This document shows, one piece after another, positions 9,152-15,905 of a stretch of DNA of 64,000 nucleotides. Every line of letters begins with the position of its first letter. Position 1 is the stretch's first letter. Origin of the DNA: Shewanella algae (lineage in GTDB: Bacteria; Pseudomonadota; Gammaproteobacteria; Enterobacterales; Shewanellaceae); NCBI RefSeq assembly GCF_009183365.2, contig NZ_CP068230.1, positions 1,641,001 through 1,705,000 of the forward strand, given 5' to 3'. A program made the translations under genes and the position numbers. Below the pieces are notes generated by a model, which saw only the letters and a program-made list of their open reading frames with translations, was not told the origin of the DNA and did no database searches.

Positions 9152-10513
9152 ATGGTGGTATTCATGAAGTTAATTGCCAATGGTTTAAACAAGAATTTTT
9201 TTAGGTCATTACTGCCTCCTTCAGGAGCAGAGCTCGATGGTGTAGTTGCTGCAATTGCCTATGGTGATGACAGGACTGAACTGTTGGAGCATTGTGTGAG
9301 TAATAAGTTTCGATTAGACATTTGGATGCGTTACGACCATAAAGTACCGGTTTCTCCAGTTTTCTTGTCTAAGTTGTTGAAAAATTTAATGAATAATGTT
9401 TTTTGTAAACTGGTGCCAGATAGGTTGCATAGTAAAGTAATCTGGTGGAAAGGCCATGGGGCCTATATAGGGTCAGCAAATCTCACCGACAGAGCATGGA
9501 ATAGTAACATTGAAGCTGGAGTATTTTTTACCGAAGCAGACCTAATTGGAAGCGGAATGTATGAGCAGCTTATAGAGTTTTTCGATAATTTGGAGGCTTT
9601 GGATGCTTGTGTTGATTTAACTGAAGAGATCGTAAAGGAGCAGAGTCTTCTCTTCGAAATTAAAACGCGGAAGATGGCTGAAGAGAGAAAACTGGAGAGA
9701 AAACGAAAAGTACCTGTTTGGGAGGGGGTAAGCTTTGTTGATGATAAAAGTGTCAAAGACAGGAGAAAAGATAATTTTAAAAAAGAATGGGATTTCGCCC
9801 TGTCTTCAATTAGAAATATAGCTTCACAAATCAATGATTTTAGACCTGTTTGGATAGAGTCAAGTACCCCTGAATTTTGGCAGGTAGATCAATTTTTGCA
9901 CGCCTACTATTACAATCAGGTAAGGCAAAGTAATAACACGTACCCTTACGAAGAATACTATCAAAAAAATCATAAAGATCCTCAATCTGCACTCATGTCA
10001 ATGTTGGGTTGGTGGAAAAGGCTACCGGAACCGCCTTCTGAAGAAGACCACACCTTGCTGGTTCGAGCCCCTCTTATTAAACGATGTTTACAGCGTGATA
10101 CGATTCGAACACTTGAAAGAGATGATTTACAAGGGCTCGTAAGTTCGACTCATGCGACAATGGACCACTTGATTAAAATGAGTACGGCAACACTTGGTAA
10201 ACCAGGGAAAAAATCATTATCACGAGATGAGCGACTGCCATTGTTTACGGATTTGTTGTTTAATAGTCGTAATAATAAAGGGCAATCAATTTTTGAACTT
10301 TTAGACTTTGTCCTCTACGGAGGCAAATCAGAAGATATATGGGAGCGAATATATCTTGCTGGGAAAAATGATGACTATAAATTTAATCATTATGGGATTA
10401 ATTCTATTGCAGAAGTAGTTGGTTGGGCTAAACCAGAAATCACACCACCTAGGAATGGACGGACAAATAAATCTTTAAGGGCGTTGGGATATTCGGTTCG
10501 TGTAAATATATAA
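9152..10513 (+). CDS. Phospholipase D-fold protein, probable nuclease of the defence operon
   Basis: A 453-residue protein starting 9 bp after the previous gene. About residues 90-125 contain one HKD-type motif: LHSKVIWWKGHGAYIGSANL, continuing into TDRAWNSNIEAG. This is His-x-Lys followed by a Gly-Ser-Ala-Asn element, as in NgoFVII-type and DEAD-helicase-associated PLD nucleases, which work as dimers because each subunit carries a single HKD motif. The remaining ~300 residues are not recognised; about 150-220 is Lys/Arg/Glu-rich, and the C-terminal part is predicted helical. An internal ATG at 9164 is an alternative start. The composition is AT-richer than hsdM. Its position as the last tightly spaced gene after hsdR and the YgjP-like gene suggests an accessory nuclease; the substrate is unknown. 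Confidence 0.75.
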   Translation: MVVFMKLIANGLNKNFFRSLLPPSGAELDGVVAAIAYGDDRTELLEHCVSNKFRLDIWMRYDHKVPVSPVFLSKLLKNLMNNVFCKLVPDRLHSKVIWWKGHGAYIGSANLTDRAWNSNIEAGVFFTEADLIGSGMYEQLIEFFDNLEALDACVDLTEEIVKEQSLLFEIKTRKMAEERKLERKRKVPVWEGVSFVDDKSVKDRRKDNFKKEWDFALSSIRNIASQINDFRPVWIESSTPEFWQVDQFLHAYYYNQVRQSNNTYPYEEYYQKNHKDPQSALMSMLGWWKRLPEPPSEEDHTLLVRAPLIKRCLQRDTIRTLERDDLQGLVSSTHATMDHLIKMSTATLGKPGKKSLSRDERLPLFTDLLFNSRNNKGQSIFELLDFVLYGGKSEDIWERIYLAGKNDDYKFNHYGINSIAEVVGWAKPEITPPRNGRTNKSLRALGYSVRVNI

Positions 10514-10577
10514 CTCCATTTTTTAGCAAAGAATTAAGATGATATCAGTATATATCTTGGTTTGATTCATCAAGGGA

Positions 10578-11489
10578 ATGATAATGATATTTAGTGAAAC
10601 TTTAGCGTTTTTTCAATTAGCGAAACTGCCATTCGATTGGATCAAAAAGCAGCTTGCAACTGATCCTGAGACGCCCTCCAGCCGCTTTATTGCTTTGTTC
10701 AACGCCCACGGCGTAAAACCAAGTCAAATCCCCGATTTCTTCGGCCATGGCCTCAGCATAGCCGATTGCCAATCTCCTGAATCACTCACTAAGGTACTTA
10801 CCAGTGGTCATATTGAAAAGGCCGCCACGCTATTTGGGGTTAACAAAGACTGGTTGGACTGTGCCAGTGAGCAGGTATACGAGCCTCAAAATTTCTACAA
10901 GAACCCCCAAGGTTTTGAAGACTATTTTGATAGCCTAAGTGCAAATAGAAGCATGCCAGTTAGGGCAACACTATATCTTCCCACCCACAACAAGCCATTC
11001 TATCCCGATCACTCAGGACTATTGATGATCTCTGTACCTATTGGAGAGGTCAACCAACGCAAGATTTACCGTTTCGAGCTGGTGTGTTACGAGAGCGCAT
11101 TCTACTGGCGAACTCGGGGTTATCTCGCGGTGAACTTGGCCTACATGCTTCGAAAATATTCGGTCATTTTTGGCTGCTACGTTAAACCCAAATTACTTGA
11201 GCCAATAGCACAAGGTCTGCGTCTGCCTGTTTACGAATACGCTTATCAGGATGCTACTACGGTTAAAGTTCAGGGCCGCTGCTCAATCGAAGAACTCGTT
11301 AGTTGTCCGGCAACATTCTTGAAAGATGTTGATCCAGAGCGTGATAGCTTTGGCCACCGTGCCGCGTTGGACCTGTGGCTAAGCATGGCTGACAAGATGA
11401 CCATAAGGGACAAGACCCACCACACTAGTGTCGTAGCTAGCTTTGATAATGCCAGAACAGAACGGCTAGCTGAAAAGAAGGGGCTTTAG
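10578..11489 (+). CDS. Unrecognised 303-residue protein with possible N-terminal helix-turn-helix
   Basis: I do not recognise this family. The first ~100 residues resemble a compact helical unit with a segment that could be a helix-turn-helix (HGVKPSQIPDFFGHGLSIAD, near residues 45-65), and a second similar piece (IEKAATLFGVNKDWLD). The middle (about 120-220) is rich in aromatic residues and predicted beta strands, e.g. YRFELVCYESAFYWRTRGY. There is no signal peptide and no membrane segment. The gene follows the PLD gene by 64 bp and ends exactly inside an intrinsic terminator (its TAG is in the loop), so it closes the defence cluster. ATG 10578 has an upstream AAGGGAATGATA; ATG 10584 is also possible. 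A regulator or sensor for the cluster is a guess. Confidence 0.7.
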   Translation: MIMIFSETLAFFQLAKLPFDWIKKQLATDPETPSSRFIALFNAHGVKPSQIPDFFGHGLSIADCQSPESLTKVLTSGHIEKAATLFGVNKDWLDCASEQVYEPQNFYKNPQGFEDYFDSLSANRSMPVRATLYLPTHNKPFYPDHSGLLMISVPIGEVNQRKIYRFELVCYESAFYWRTRGYLAVNLAYMLRKYSVIFGCYVKPKLLEPIAQGLRLPVYEYAYQDATTVKVQGRCSIEELVSCPATFLKDVDPERDSFGHRAALDLWLSMADKMTIRDKTHHTSVVASFDNARTERLAEKKGL

Positions 11490-11498
11490 CCCCTTTTT
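11478..11498 (+). terminator. Intrinsic terminator closing the defence cluster
   Basis: Perfect stem AAGGGGC / GCCCCTT (11478-11484, 11489-11495) with a TTTA loop and a run of five T's. The stop codon of the 303-residue gene is formed inside the hairpin. Confidence 0.85.
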
Positions 11499-11501
11499 AA
11501 C

Positions 11502-11636
11502 TTAATCCCACTCGCAGCCACAATCTCGACAACACCAACCTCCATCGTACGGAATGATGTCATCTGAGGAACCACAATTCGGACACTTTAGAACCATTGC
11601 GGAGAGGCTTTTTACGATACTTATAACTTTCATCAT
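11502..11636 (-). CDS. Small zinc-ribbon protein (44 residues)
   Basis: Reading the minus strand, AAGGAA lies 4 nt before ATG 11636, a good ribosome-binding site, so I chose this start rather than the longer open frame to 11714. The product has four to five cysteines arranged as CPNCG (C18, C21) and CCRDCGC (C35-C41), a classic zinc-ribbon knuckle pair, preceded by a short hydrophobic segment (KVISIVKSLSAMVL). It is convergent with the 303-residue gene across the terminator and divergent from the Xre gene. Function is unknown; small zinc ribbons commonly bind nucleic acid or proteins. The ribosome-binding site and intact Cys pairs support it being expressed. Confidence 0.6.
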   Translation of the reverse strand: MMKVISIVKSLSAMVLKCPNCGSSDDIIPYDGGWCCRDCGCEWD

Positions 11637-11782
11637 GAATTTCCTTGTGTAGTAAAAAACAATATTGACAGCGGGCTGGAATAAGAAAGCTCTCCTGGTT
11701 CTGCCAATGCCCATTTGCTTGTGGACGCTTAGTTCAAGTCAGTTCGCTAACACTCATAAGCCCTGGACGTTGAGTATATGTC

Positions 11783-11799
11783 GTCTCGAAAATCGAGAC
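11783..11799. promoter_or_regulatory. 17-bp palindrome upstream of the Xre gene, candidate operator
   Basis: GTCTCGA-AAA-TCGAGAC is a perfect 7-bp inverted repeat with a 3-bp centre, 31 bp before the Xre start. A TATAGT hexamer (11815-11820) lies just downstream, so the palindrome would cover the -35 region of that promoter. Small Xre regulators typically bind such sites to repress their own gene. Confidence 0.5.
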
Positions 11800-11829
11800 A
11801 AGCTATTTTGCCGATATAGTCTCCAAACT

Positions 11830-12078
11830 ATGCAAAAGCAACTTTACTCAACTATTAATCAAGACTTTGTCGCTTGGCTAAAAAAAGCTAGAGAAGACAA
11901 GGGACTATCCCTCAGGGATGTGGGCCAAATTATCGGGCGACATCATTCGATTATCGGCAATGTGGAGAGTCTCTCTCGGCGTATGGATGTTGCAGAATTT
12001 ATTGTCTACTGTGAAGCGTTAGGGGTGGACCCTTCGGATTGTATTGAATATCTGAAATCTCAGCGGGCAAAAAAGTAA
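11830..12078 (+). CDS. Small Xre-family helix-turn-helix regulator
   Basis: An 82-residue protein consisting almost wholly of one HTH_3 (lambda Cro/CI-like) domain: helix 1 FVAWLKKAREDKGLS, turn and recognition helix LRDVGQIIGRHHSIIGNVES, then a helical closing part ending VDPSDCIEYLKS. I use ATG 11830; the frame is open further upstream (to 11665) but that stretch shows no domain and lies across the palindrome. There is no clear Shine-Dalgarno, so the transcript could be leaderless or weakly translated. Its length and form match phage-type repressors and restriction-modification controller (C) proteins. It sits just after the defence cluster and just before the IS pair, so it may control the zinc-ribbon gene, itself or the cluster; the target is inferred. 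Confidence 0.75.
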   Translation: MQKQLYSTINQDFVAWLKKAREDKGLSLRDVGQIIGRHHSIIGNVESLSRRMDVAEFIVYCEALGVDPSDCIEYLKSQRAKK

Positions 12079-12181
12079 CTAAGGAAATGTTGTTAATCGT
12101 ACAGCCTGCTCATCCAAGTATTCACCAAAGCTAATGCGGAAGCGTCACTCTTAGTGGTATATAAAATTCTAAATAGCTTAT

Positions 12182-12392
12182 ATGGACACCTCTCCGATGC
12201 AAGCACCGGCAGGTCTCTTTCTGACAAAGTAGCCACACACATATATCCGGCTTCGTGAGCCCTGATGAACATCCGTACTCTCTGTCCTCATTAGTGCCAT
12301 GGCTTTTAGCAGCCCAGCTATTTGTCAGGTTCACAGAGAGTCGGTTCTACCTGTCAGCACATCAACTCTTTGGACTTATTAAAATCAGTTAG
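12182..12392 (-). ncRNA. Candidate bridge-RNA region in the 3' noncoding end of the IS1111-type element
   Basis: In transposase orientation there are about 210 noncoding bases between the stop codon and the subterminal repeat, against only ~60 at the 5' end. IS110-family recombinases are known to use an RNA from the noncoding end that pairs with target and donor DNA, and in the IS1111 group it is reported downstream of the transposase. I see no ORF of substance here. Loop sequences could not be assigned by eye. Confidence 0.35.
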
Positions 12393-13415
12393 TTACTTAA
12401 CGATATACTCTGTTTTTTGGTTTATTAGCGCCCACGCTATTCGGGCATTTTTGTTAGCCAGCGCCACTACAGCTTTGTTTACGCCACTTCGGGCAATAAT
12501 ACCTTTCAGCCACCGCTGGAGACCTCCACATCGTTCTTCCGGAAGGTTGATGACCCGGTAAACCACTGAGCGGGCGCCATGAATAAGCAGTCCTCGCAGA
12601 TAACCATCTCCGCGTTTTGTTATCCCGAGTAGTCTGACTTTACCACCACTGCTGTGCTCCTTCGGAACCAGCCCCAGATAGCTGGCAAAATGCCGGCCAT
12701 TCTGAAAATCAGCGCTGTCGCCCAGAGCTACCGTCAAGGCTGAAGCCCCTAATGGCCCGATACCAGGTATGCTTTTCAGTCTGAGGGTATCCTCATTTTG
12801 CTGGCTGATAAGCGCAAGGCGCAGATCCAGAGTTTTAATCCGCTGCTGATTGTCCTGAAGTTCCTGCAACATCTCATGGAACAGCTCCCGGCTGAGCGTG
12901 GTGAGCTCATTTTCTGCATCCTCCAGGTGCTCAGGCAGGTGGGCCATAATTTTATGAGCCCCTTCCGGTATGGCGATACCGTATTCCAGGCCTAGCCCCC
13001 GTATCTGGTTAATCAGCGCGGTTTTGTTTTTCATCAGCCGCTGGCGAACCCGGTGCAGACACTGAATATCCTGCTGTTCAATAGACTTCTCCGGCACATA
13101 GCGCATACCCGGGCGACTGTCAGCTTCGACAATTGCAGCTGCATCATTTTTGTCATTTTTACTGCCCATTCTGAAGGGGGCAACATACTGTGGACTGATT
13201 TGTTTAACTTCATGTCCGTATTGCCTGAACTGGCGTGACCAGTAATTTGCACTGCCGCACGCTTCCATCACAATACGGGACGGAGGCTGCTGAACAATAA
13301 ACGCCGTCAATTTTTCACGGGTGATCATTTTATTCGCTTTCTTCTCACCCTGCGCAGATACGATATTCACCTGAAAAACTCGCTTTGCCAGATCAATTCC
13401 GATAATTTGTTCCAT
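12393..13415 (-). CDS. IS110-family (IS1111 group) transposase/recombinase
   Basis: About 340 residues with the two-part IS110 architecture. The N-terminal DEDD RuvC-like domain (DEDD_Tnp_IS110) has GIDLAKRVF near the start, VMEACGSANYWSR with the catalytic Glu, and KNDKNDAAAIVEA with the paired Asp residues. A central coiled-coil helix (about 130-220) follows. The C-terminal Transposase_20 domain has IPGIGPLGASAL, then FASYLGLVPKEHSSGGK with the conserved Ser. I chose ATG 13415 because GAGG lies 7 nt upstream; the frame also opens at GTG 13448. The reading frame is intact, so the element may be active. It recombines double-stranded circular intermediates rather than cutting and pasting with a DDE mechanism. 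Confidence 0.92.
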   Translation of the reverse strand: MEQIIGIDLAKRVFQVNIVSAQGEKKANKMITREKLTAFIVQQPPSRIVMEACGSANYWSRQFRQYGHEVKQISPQYVAPFRMGSKNDKNDAAAIVEADSRPGMRYVPEKSIEQQDIQCLHRVRQRLMKNKTALINQIRGLGLEYGIAIPEGAHKIMAHLPEHLEDAENELTTLSRELFHEMLQELQDNQQRIKTLDLRLALISQQNEDTLRLKSIPGIGPLGASALTVALGDSADFQNGRHFASYLGLVPKEHSSGGKVRLLGITKRGDGYLRGLLIHGARSVVYRVINLPEERCGGLQRWLKGIIARSGVNKAVVALANKNARIAWALINQKTEYIVK

Positions 13416-13510
13416 GGGACACCTCTTCATATTGCTGTTGGTTTGCACTTACAGCATGGCTCACTGAAGTCTTTGTGGGGAGGTGTCCATTTCATTAGAT
13501 CCGAATACTG

Positions 13511-14596
13511 CTACATTTTCGCGATGCCGTGTCCGTTGCCGGGAAAAGGCGAAACGGTTTCCATAAAATGCCATACCTTGCCAAGAAGTTCCCGCATGCT
13601 CCTGCAACTATGATTGCGTGTTACCGTTTCATGTAGTGCCAACCATAAACGCTCTATCTTGTTGACCCAAGGTGAGTATACCGGTTGAAACAACAACCTG
13701 AACTTAGGGTTGCTCTTGAGCCAAGCCAGGGTTTTACGGCTCTTGTGAATGATGTAATTATCCAGAATTAGCGTGATAGTTTTGGCTTTGCGGTAATGTC
13801 GTTTGAGCTTTTCCAGCACCGCAATAAACAGCTCCGATGCCTTGCTGGCGCTGCTCACATAAAGCACTTTTCCAGTCTTGGTATGCAGCGTTCCAGCCAA
13901 GTAGTGCTTGCGGTTGTTACCTGGGGTGACAACACGTTTTTGCTGCCCTTTGGGCATCCAGTCCGCCCCGATTTTGGGGTTAAGGTCGATGTCTACTTCA
14001 TCTTCATAGAATACCGGGTGCTCAGCACTGCACTGTTCAAGAGCCTGATTTATAGCGGCCATTTTCTCAGCTTTGTATGGGTCTTTAATGCGCAACGTCG
14101 GGGCTGAGCGGCGCCAGACTATGCCTGCTTCGGGTAACAGGCGGCGAATGGTTGATGCAGCGACGCATAGCTTAAGCTGTGCATTAATCACCTTGGCAAG
14201 CAGTTCGCTGCTCCAGCGGCTACGCTGGTAACCAAAGTCTTCCGGACAAAGCTGGATAAGCAGTGACAGGCAGAGCAATATCGGGTTAATAGGCAAGACG
14301 GTTGGCCGCCCCGGCTTCTCTGATTTCAGTCCATCGATGCCACATTGGGTGTACCAGCCCAACCATCGGCCTATGCTGGAGCGGGCTGCGCCGGTGATGT
14401 GCTGAACTTGGGTAACCGGCAGCCCTTGATGCAACATCAACATCGCAATAAGACGCCTGGCAAAGTGCTTATCGTTGGTTTTTTGAATCAATTTTTGCAT
14501 GCGCTTGCGCTCAGCGCGGCATAGTGGTGCTAAAATGGCCATTCTCAGTCCTTGGGCGAGTGGTGGGTTTGTTTGGCGATAGATCTGATCGCTCAA
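13511..14596 (-). CDS. IS630-family DDE transposase
   Basis: 361 residues. The N-terminal part has two helix-turn-helix units (PVTQVQHITGAARSSIGRWL, then a winged-helix segment ending ASTIRRLLPEAGIVWRR). The catalytic DDE domain follows with VFYEDEVDIDLNPKIG, TLILDNYIIHKSRKTL and WVNKIERLWLALHE, the standard IS630/Tc1-mariner triad. The frame is intact. The element's ends are unclear: a short TAGATC (13496-13501) faces GATCTA (14620-14625), consistent with TA target duplication and an element of roughly 13498-14623, but longer terminal repeats are not obvious. It directly abuts the right end of the IS1111-type element. An internal Met at residue 19 is a possible alternative start. Confidence 0.9.
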   Translation of the reverse strand: MSDQIYRQTNPPLAQGLRMAILAPLCRAERKRMQKLIQKTNDKHFARRLIAMLMLHQGLPVTQVQHITGAARSSIGRWLGWYTQCGIDGLKSEKPGRPTVLPINPILLCLSLLIQLCPEDFGYQRSRWSSELLAKVINAQLKLCVAASTIRRLLPEAGIVWRRSAPTLRIKDPYKAEKMAAINQALEQCSAEHPVFYEDEVDIDLNPKIGADWMPKGQQKRVVTPGNNRKHYLAGTLHTKTGKVLYVSSASKASELFIAVLEKLKRHYRKAKTITLILDNYIIHKSRKTLAWLKSNPKFRLLFQPVYSPWVNKIERLWLALHETVTRNHSCRSMRELLGKVWHFMETVSPFPGNGHGIAKM

Positions 14597-14625
14597 ACAG
14601 GACTGAGTTCCCTTCCTGTGATCTA

Positions 14626-15051
14626 CTATTTGGAACAGCTATTTAGAGCCAAGCACCATTTAATCGTAGTCCGAGATGTAGACCATCATCTGATGATGAT
14701 CTTATTTTGGCTATGTTTCTTAATAGTTTGATTTTATTTAAATTTAATTTAAGTGCAATCACCTCTCATCTGAGTTTGGTGTTCCATTAAACATACTTTA
14801 CTCTGAAGTTCCAATTGGAATGCACGACCTTGTTTGATAAATTATTTATGCTTTTCAATGTGTTGGATTTTAAATGTCAAAGTGACCTTTGGGGATGTCT
14901 TTCATATTTTTTGTTTACAGTATTTAAACAAACGTCCTAAATTACGTAGGTATTCATCTTTGCTTTGCTAAACAGGAGGCGTGTGCTTTAAAGGCGGTAG
15001 GAGAATGACTTCATCTAAGGTCGCTGCGTACTATAAATATTGAATGCTTAC
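14626..15051. other. AT-rich spacer between IS630 and the hcp promoter region
   Basis: About 430 bp without a convincing gene. Only short frames occur, and their Shine-Dalgarno placement is poor. It probably holds old chromosome or island sequence separating the IS pair from the T6SS control region. Confidence 0.5.
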
Positions 15052-15111
15052 CGGGCAAAAAATTGCCCGCTGAGCAAAAAATTGCCCGGAACTGGGCAAT
15101 AAATTGCCCAG
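15052..15111. promoter_or_regulatory. Three tandem GGGCAA-N4-TTGCCC palindromes, candidate enhancer-binding sites
   Basis: Palindrome 1 at 15052-15069: CGGGCAA-AAAA-TTGCCCG, perfect. Palindrome 2 at 15071-15088: same right half, left half degenerate (TGAGCAA). Palindrome 3 at 15092-15111: CTGGGCAA-TAAA-TTGCCCAG, perfect 8-bp arms. Centres are about 19 and 22 bp apart, so roughly two helical turns, and lie 60-100 bp upstream of the sigma-54 promoter. This is where activators of sigma-54 polymerase usually bind. In Vibrio, T6SS hcp operons depend on sigma-54 and the activator VasH, so a VasH-like protein is the obvious candidate (inference). Confidence 0.6.
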
Positions 15112-15159
15112 TATAAAAAGGCATTTTATGTATTCATTATAAATCAGTATGTTACATTT

Positions 15160-15175
15160 TGGCATGAGAGTTGCT
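15160..15175 (+). promoter_or_regulatory. Sigma-54 promoter of hcp
   Basis: TGGCATGAGAGTTGCT fits the -24/-12 consensus TGGCAY-N5-TTGCW at every defining position. It lies 56 bp upstream of the hcp start codon and downstream of the three palindromes, as expected for an activator-dependent sigma-54 promoter. Confidence 0.8.
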
Positions 15176-15230
15176 CTTCATCAAACAGGTTTATCCAAAA
15201 CCTCTTTGAATTTTTAAAAAGGAATTTATC

Positions 15231-15749
15231 ATGCCAACACCATGTTATATCTCTATCGAAGGCCAAACTCAGGGCAACCTCACTGCCGGCGCCTTTACTG
15301 CGGAATCTGTCGGTGACATCTTTGTGGAAGGTCATGAAGACGAGATGCTGGTTCAGGAGTTCAATCACATTGTGACTGTGCCAACCGACCCTCAGTCCGG
15401 CATGCCTTCCGGTCAGCGTGTGCACAAGCCGTTCAAGTTCACCGTCGCGCTGAACAAAGCCGTTCCTCTCATGTACAACTCGCTCTCTTCCGGTGAGAAA
15501 CTGACCAAGGTTGAGCTCAAGTGGTACCGCACTTCTATCGAAGGTAAGCAAGAGCACTTCTTCACGACCAAGCTGGAAGGCGCCACCATCATTGATATCA
15601 ACTGTCATATGCCTCACTGTCAGGATCCCAACAAAGCCGACTTTACTCAGTTGGTTGAAGTGTCCATGGCCTATCGCAAGATAGACTGGGATCACGTCAG
15701 CGCCGGTACCTCTGGTGCCGACGATTGGCGTAAGCCCATCGAAGCATAA
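15231..15749 (+). CDS. hcp: Hcp, type VI secretion tube protein
   Basis: 172 residues, the same length as Vibrio cholerae Hcp, matching the T6SS_HCP family throughout (opening TPCYISIEGQTQGNLTAG, then VEGHEDEMLVQEFNHIV and VHKPFKFTVALNKAVPL). Hcp hexamers stack into the inner tube that is fired from the cell and can chaperone effectors. The start ATG 15231 has AAGGAA 7 nt upstream. No C-terminal toxin extension is present, so this is a structural Hcp. It is first in a cluster hcp-vgrG-PAAR effector-immunity-adaptors-rhs that lacks tss structural genes, i.e. an auxiliary cluster that supplies a machine encoded elsewhere. Its own sigma-54 promoter and the hairpin behind it suggest separate, high-level expression. 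Confidence 0.95.
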   Translation: MPTPCYISIEGQTQGNLTAGAFTAESVGDIFVEGHEDEMLVQEFNHIVTVPTDPQSGMPSGQRVHKPFKFTVALNKAVPLMYNSLSSGEKLTKVELKWYRTSIEGKQEHFFTTKLEGATIIDINCHMPHCQDPNKADFTQLVEVSMAYRKIDWDHVSAGTSGADDWRKPIEA

Positions 15750-15772
15750 TTCAGTCAACGACTGATTTGCTT

Positions 15773-15804
15773 GAATGTATGCGGGCGTTTGCCCGCATAC
15801 ATTC
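15773..15804 (+). terminator. Strong hairpin between hcp and vgrG
   Basis: Perfect 14-bp stem GAATGTATGCGGGC with a GTTT loop, 24 bp after the hcp stop. No T-run follows, so it is more likely a partial terminator or an mRNA-stabilising hairpin that favours hcp over vgrG expression than a full intrinsic terminator. Confidence 0.6.
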
Positions 15805-15905
15805 TGCTATCTGATACAAGGTTTTTCCAAGTAGCGTCTCAATGGCAATAAAAGAGTGATTCTAGCGGATTAGAGTCAGGACGAACTCGAACAAGGATAC
15901 CGGCT

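Larger units (their letters stand above)
12182..13490 (-). mobile_element. IS110-family insertion sequence of the IS1111 type
   Basis: The transposase gene (12393-13415, minus) is bounded by subterminal inverted repeats ATGGACACCTCTCC (12182-12195) and its complement GGGGAGGTGTCCAT (13477-13490), matching at 13 of 14 positions. Such subterminal repeats are characteristic of the IS1111 subgroup; classic IS110 members lack them. True ends usually lie a few bases outside the repeats. No target duplication is expected for this family. A third GGACACCTC copy lies at 13417-13425, just upstream of the transposase start. Confidence 0.8.

Noticed and set aside
12131..12334. 67-codon minus-strand frame beside the IS1111-type element
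   Set aside because: It crosses the left repeat of the element, has no ribosome-binding site and no domain-like composition.
13498..14623. Exact IS630 element boundaries
   Set aside because: Only a 6-bp TAGATC/GATCTA match can be seen; typical IS630 terminal repeats are longer, so I did not enter the element as a mapped feature.
15052..15111. Three similar short repeats that could suggest a tiny CRISPR array
   Set aside because: Each unit is a self-contained palindrome with only 1-4 bases between units, so there are no spacers; the position upstream of a sigma-54 promoter explains them better.
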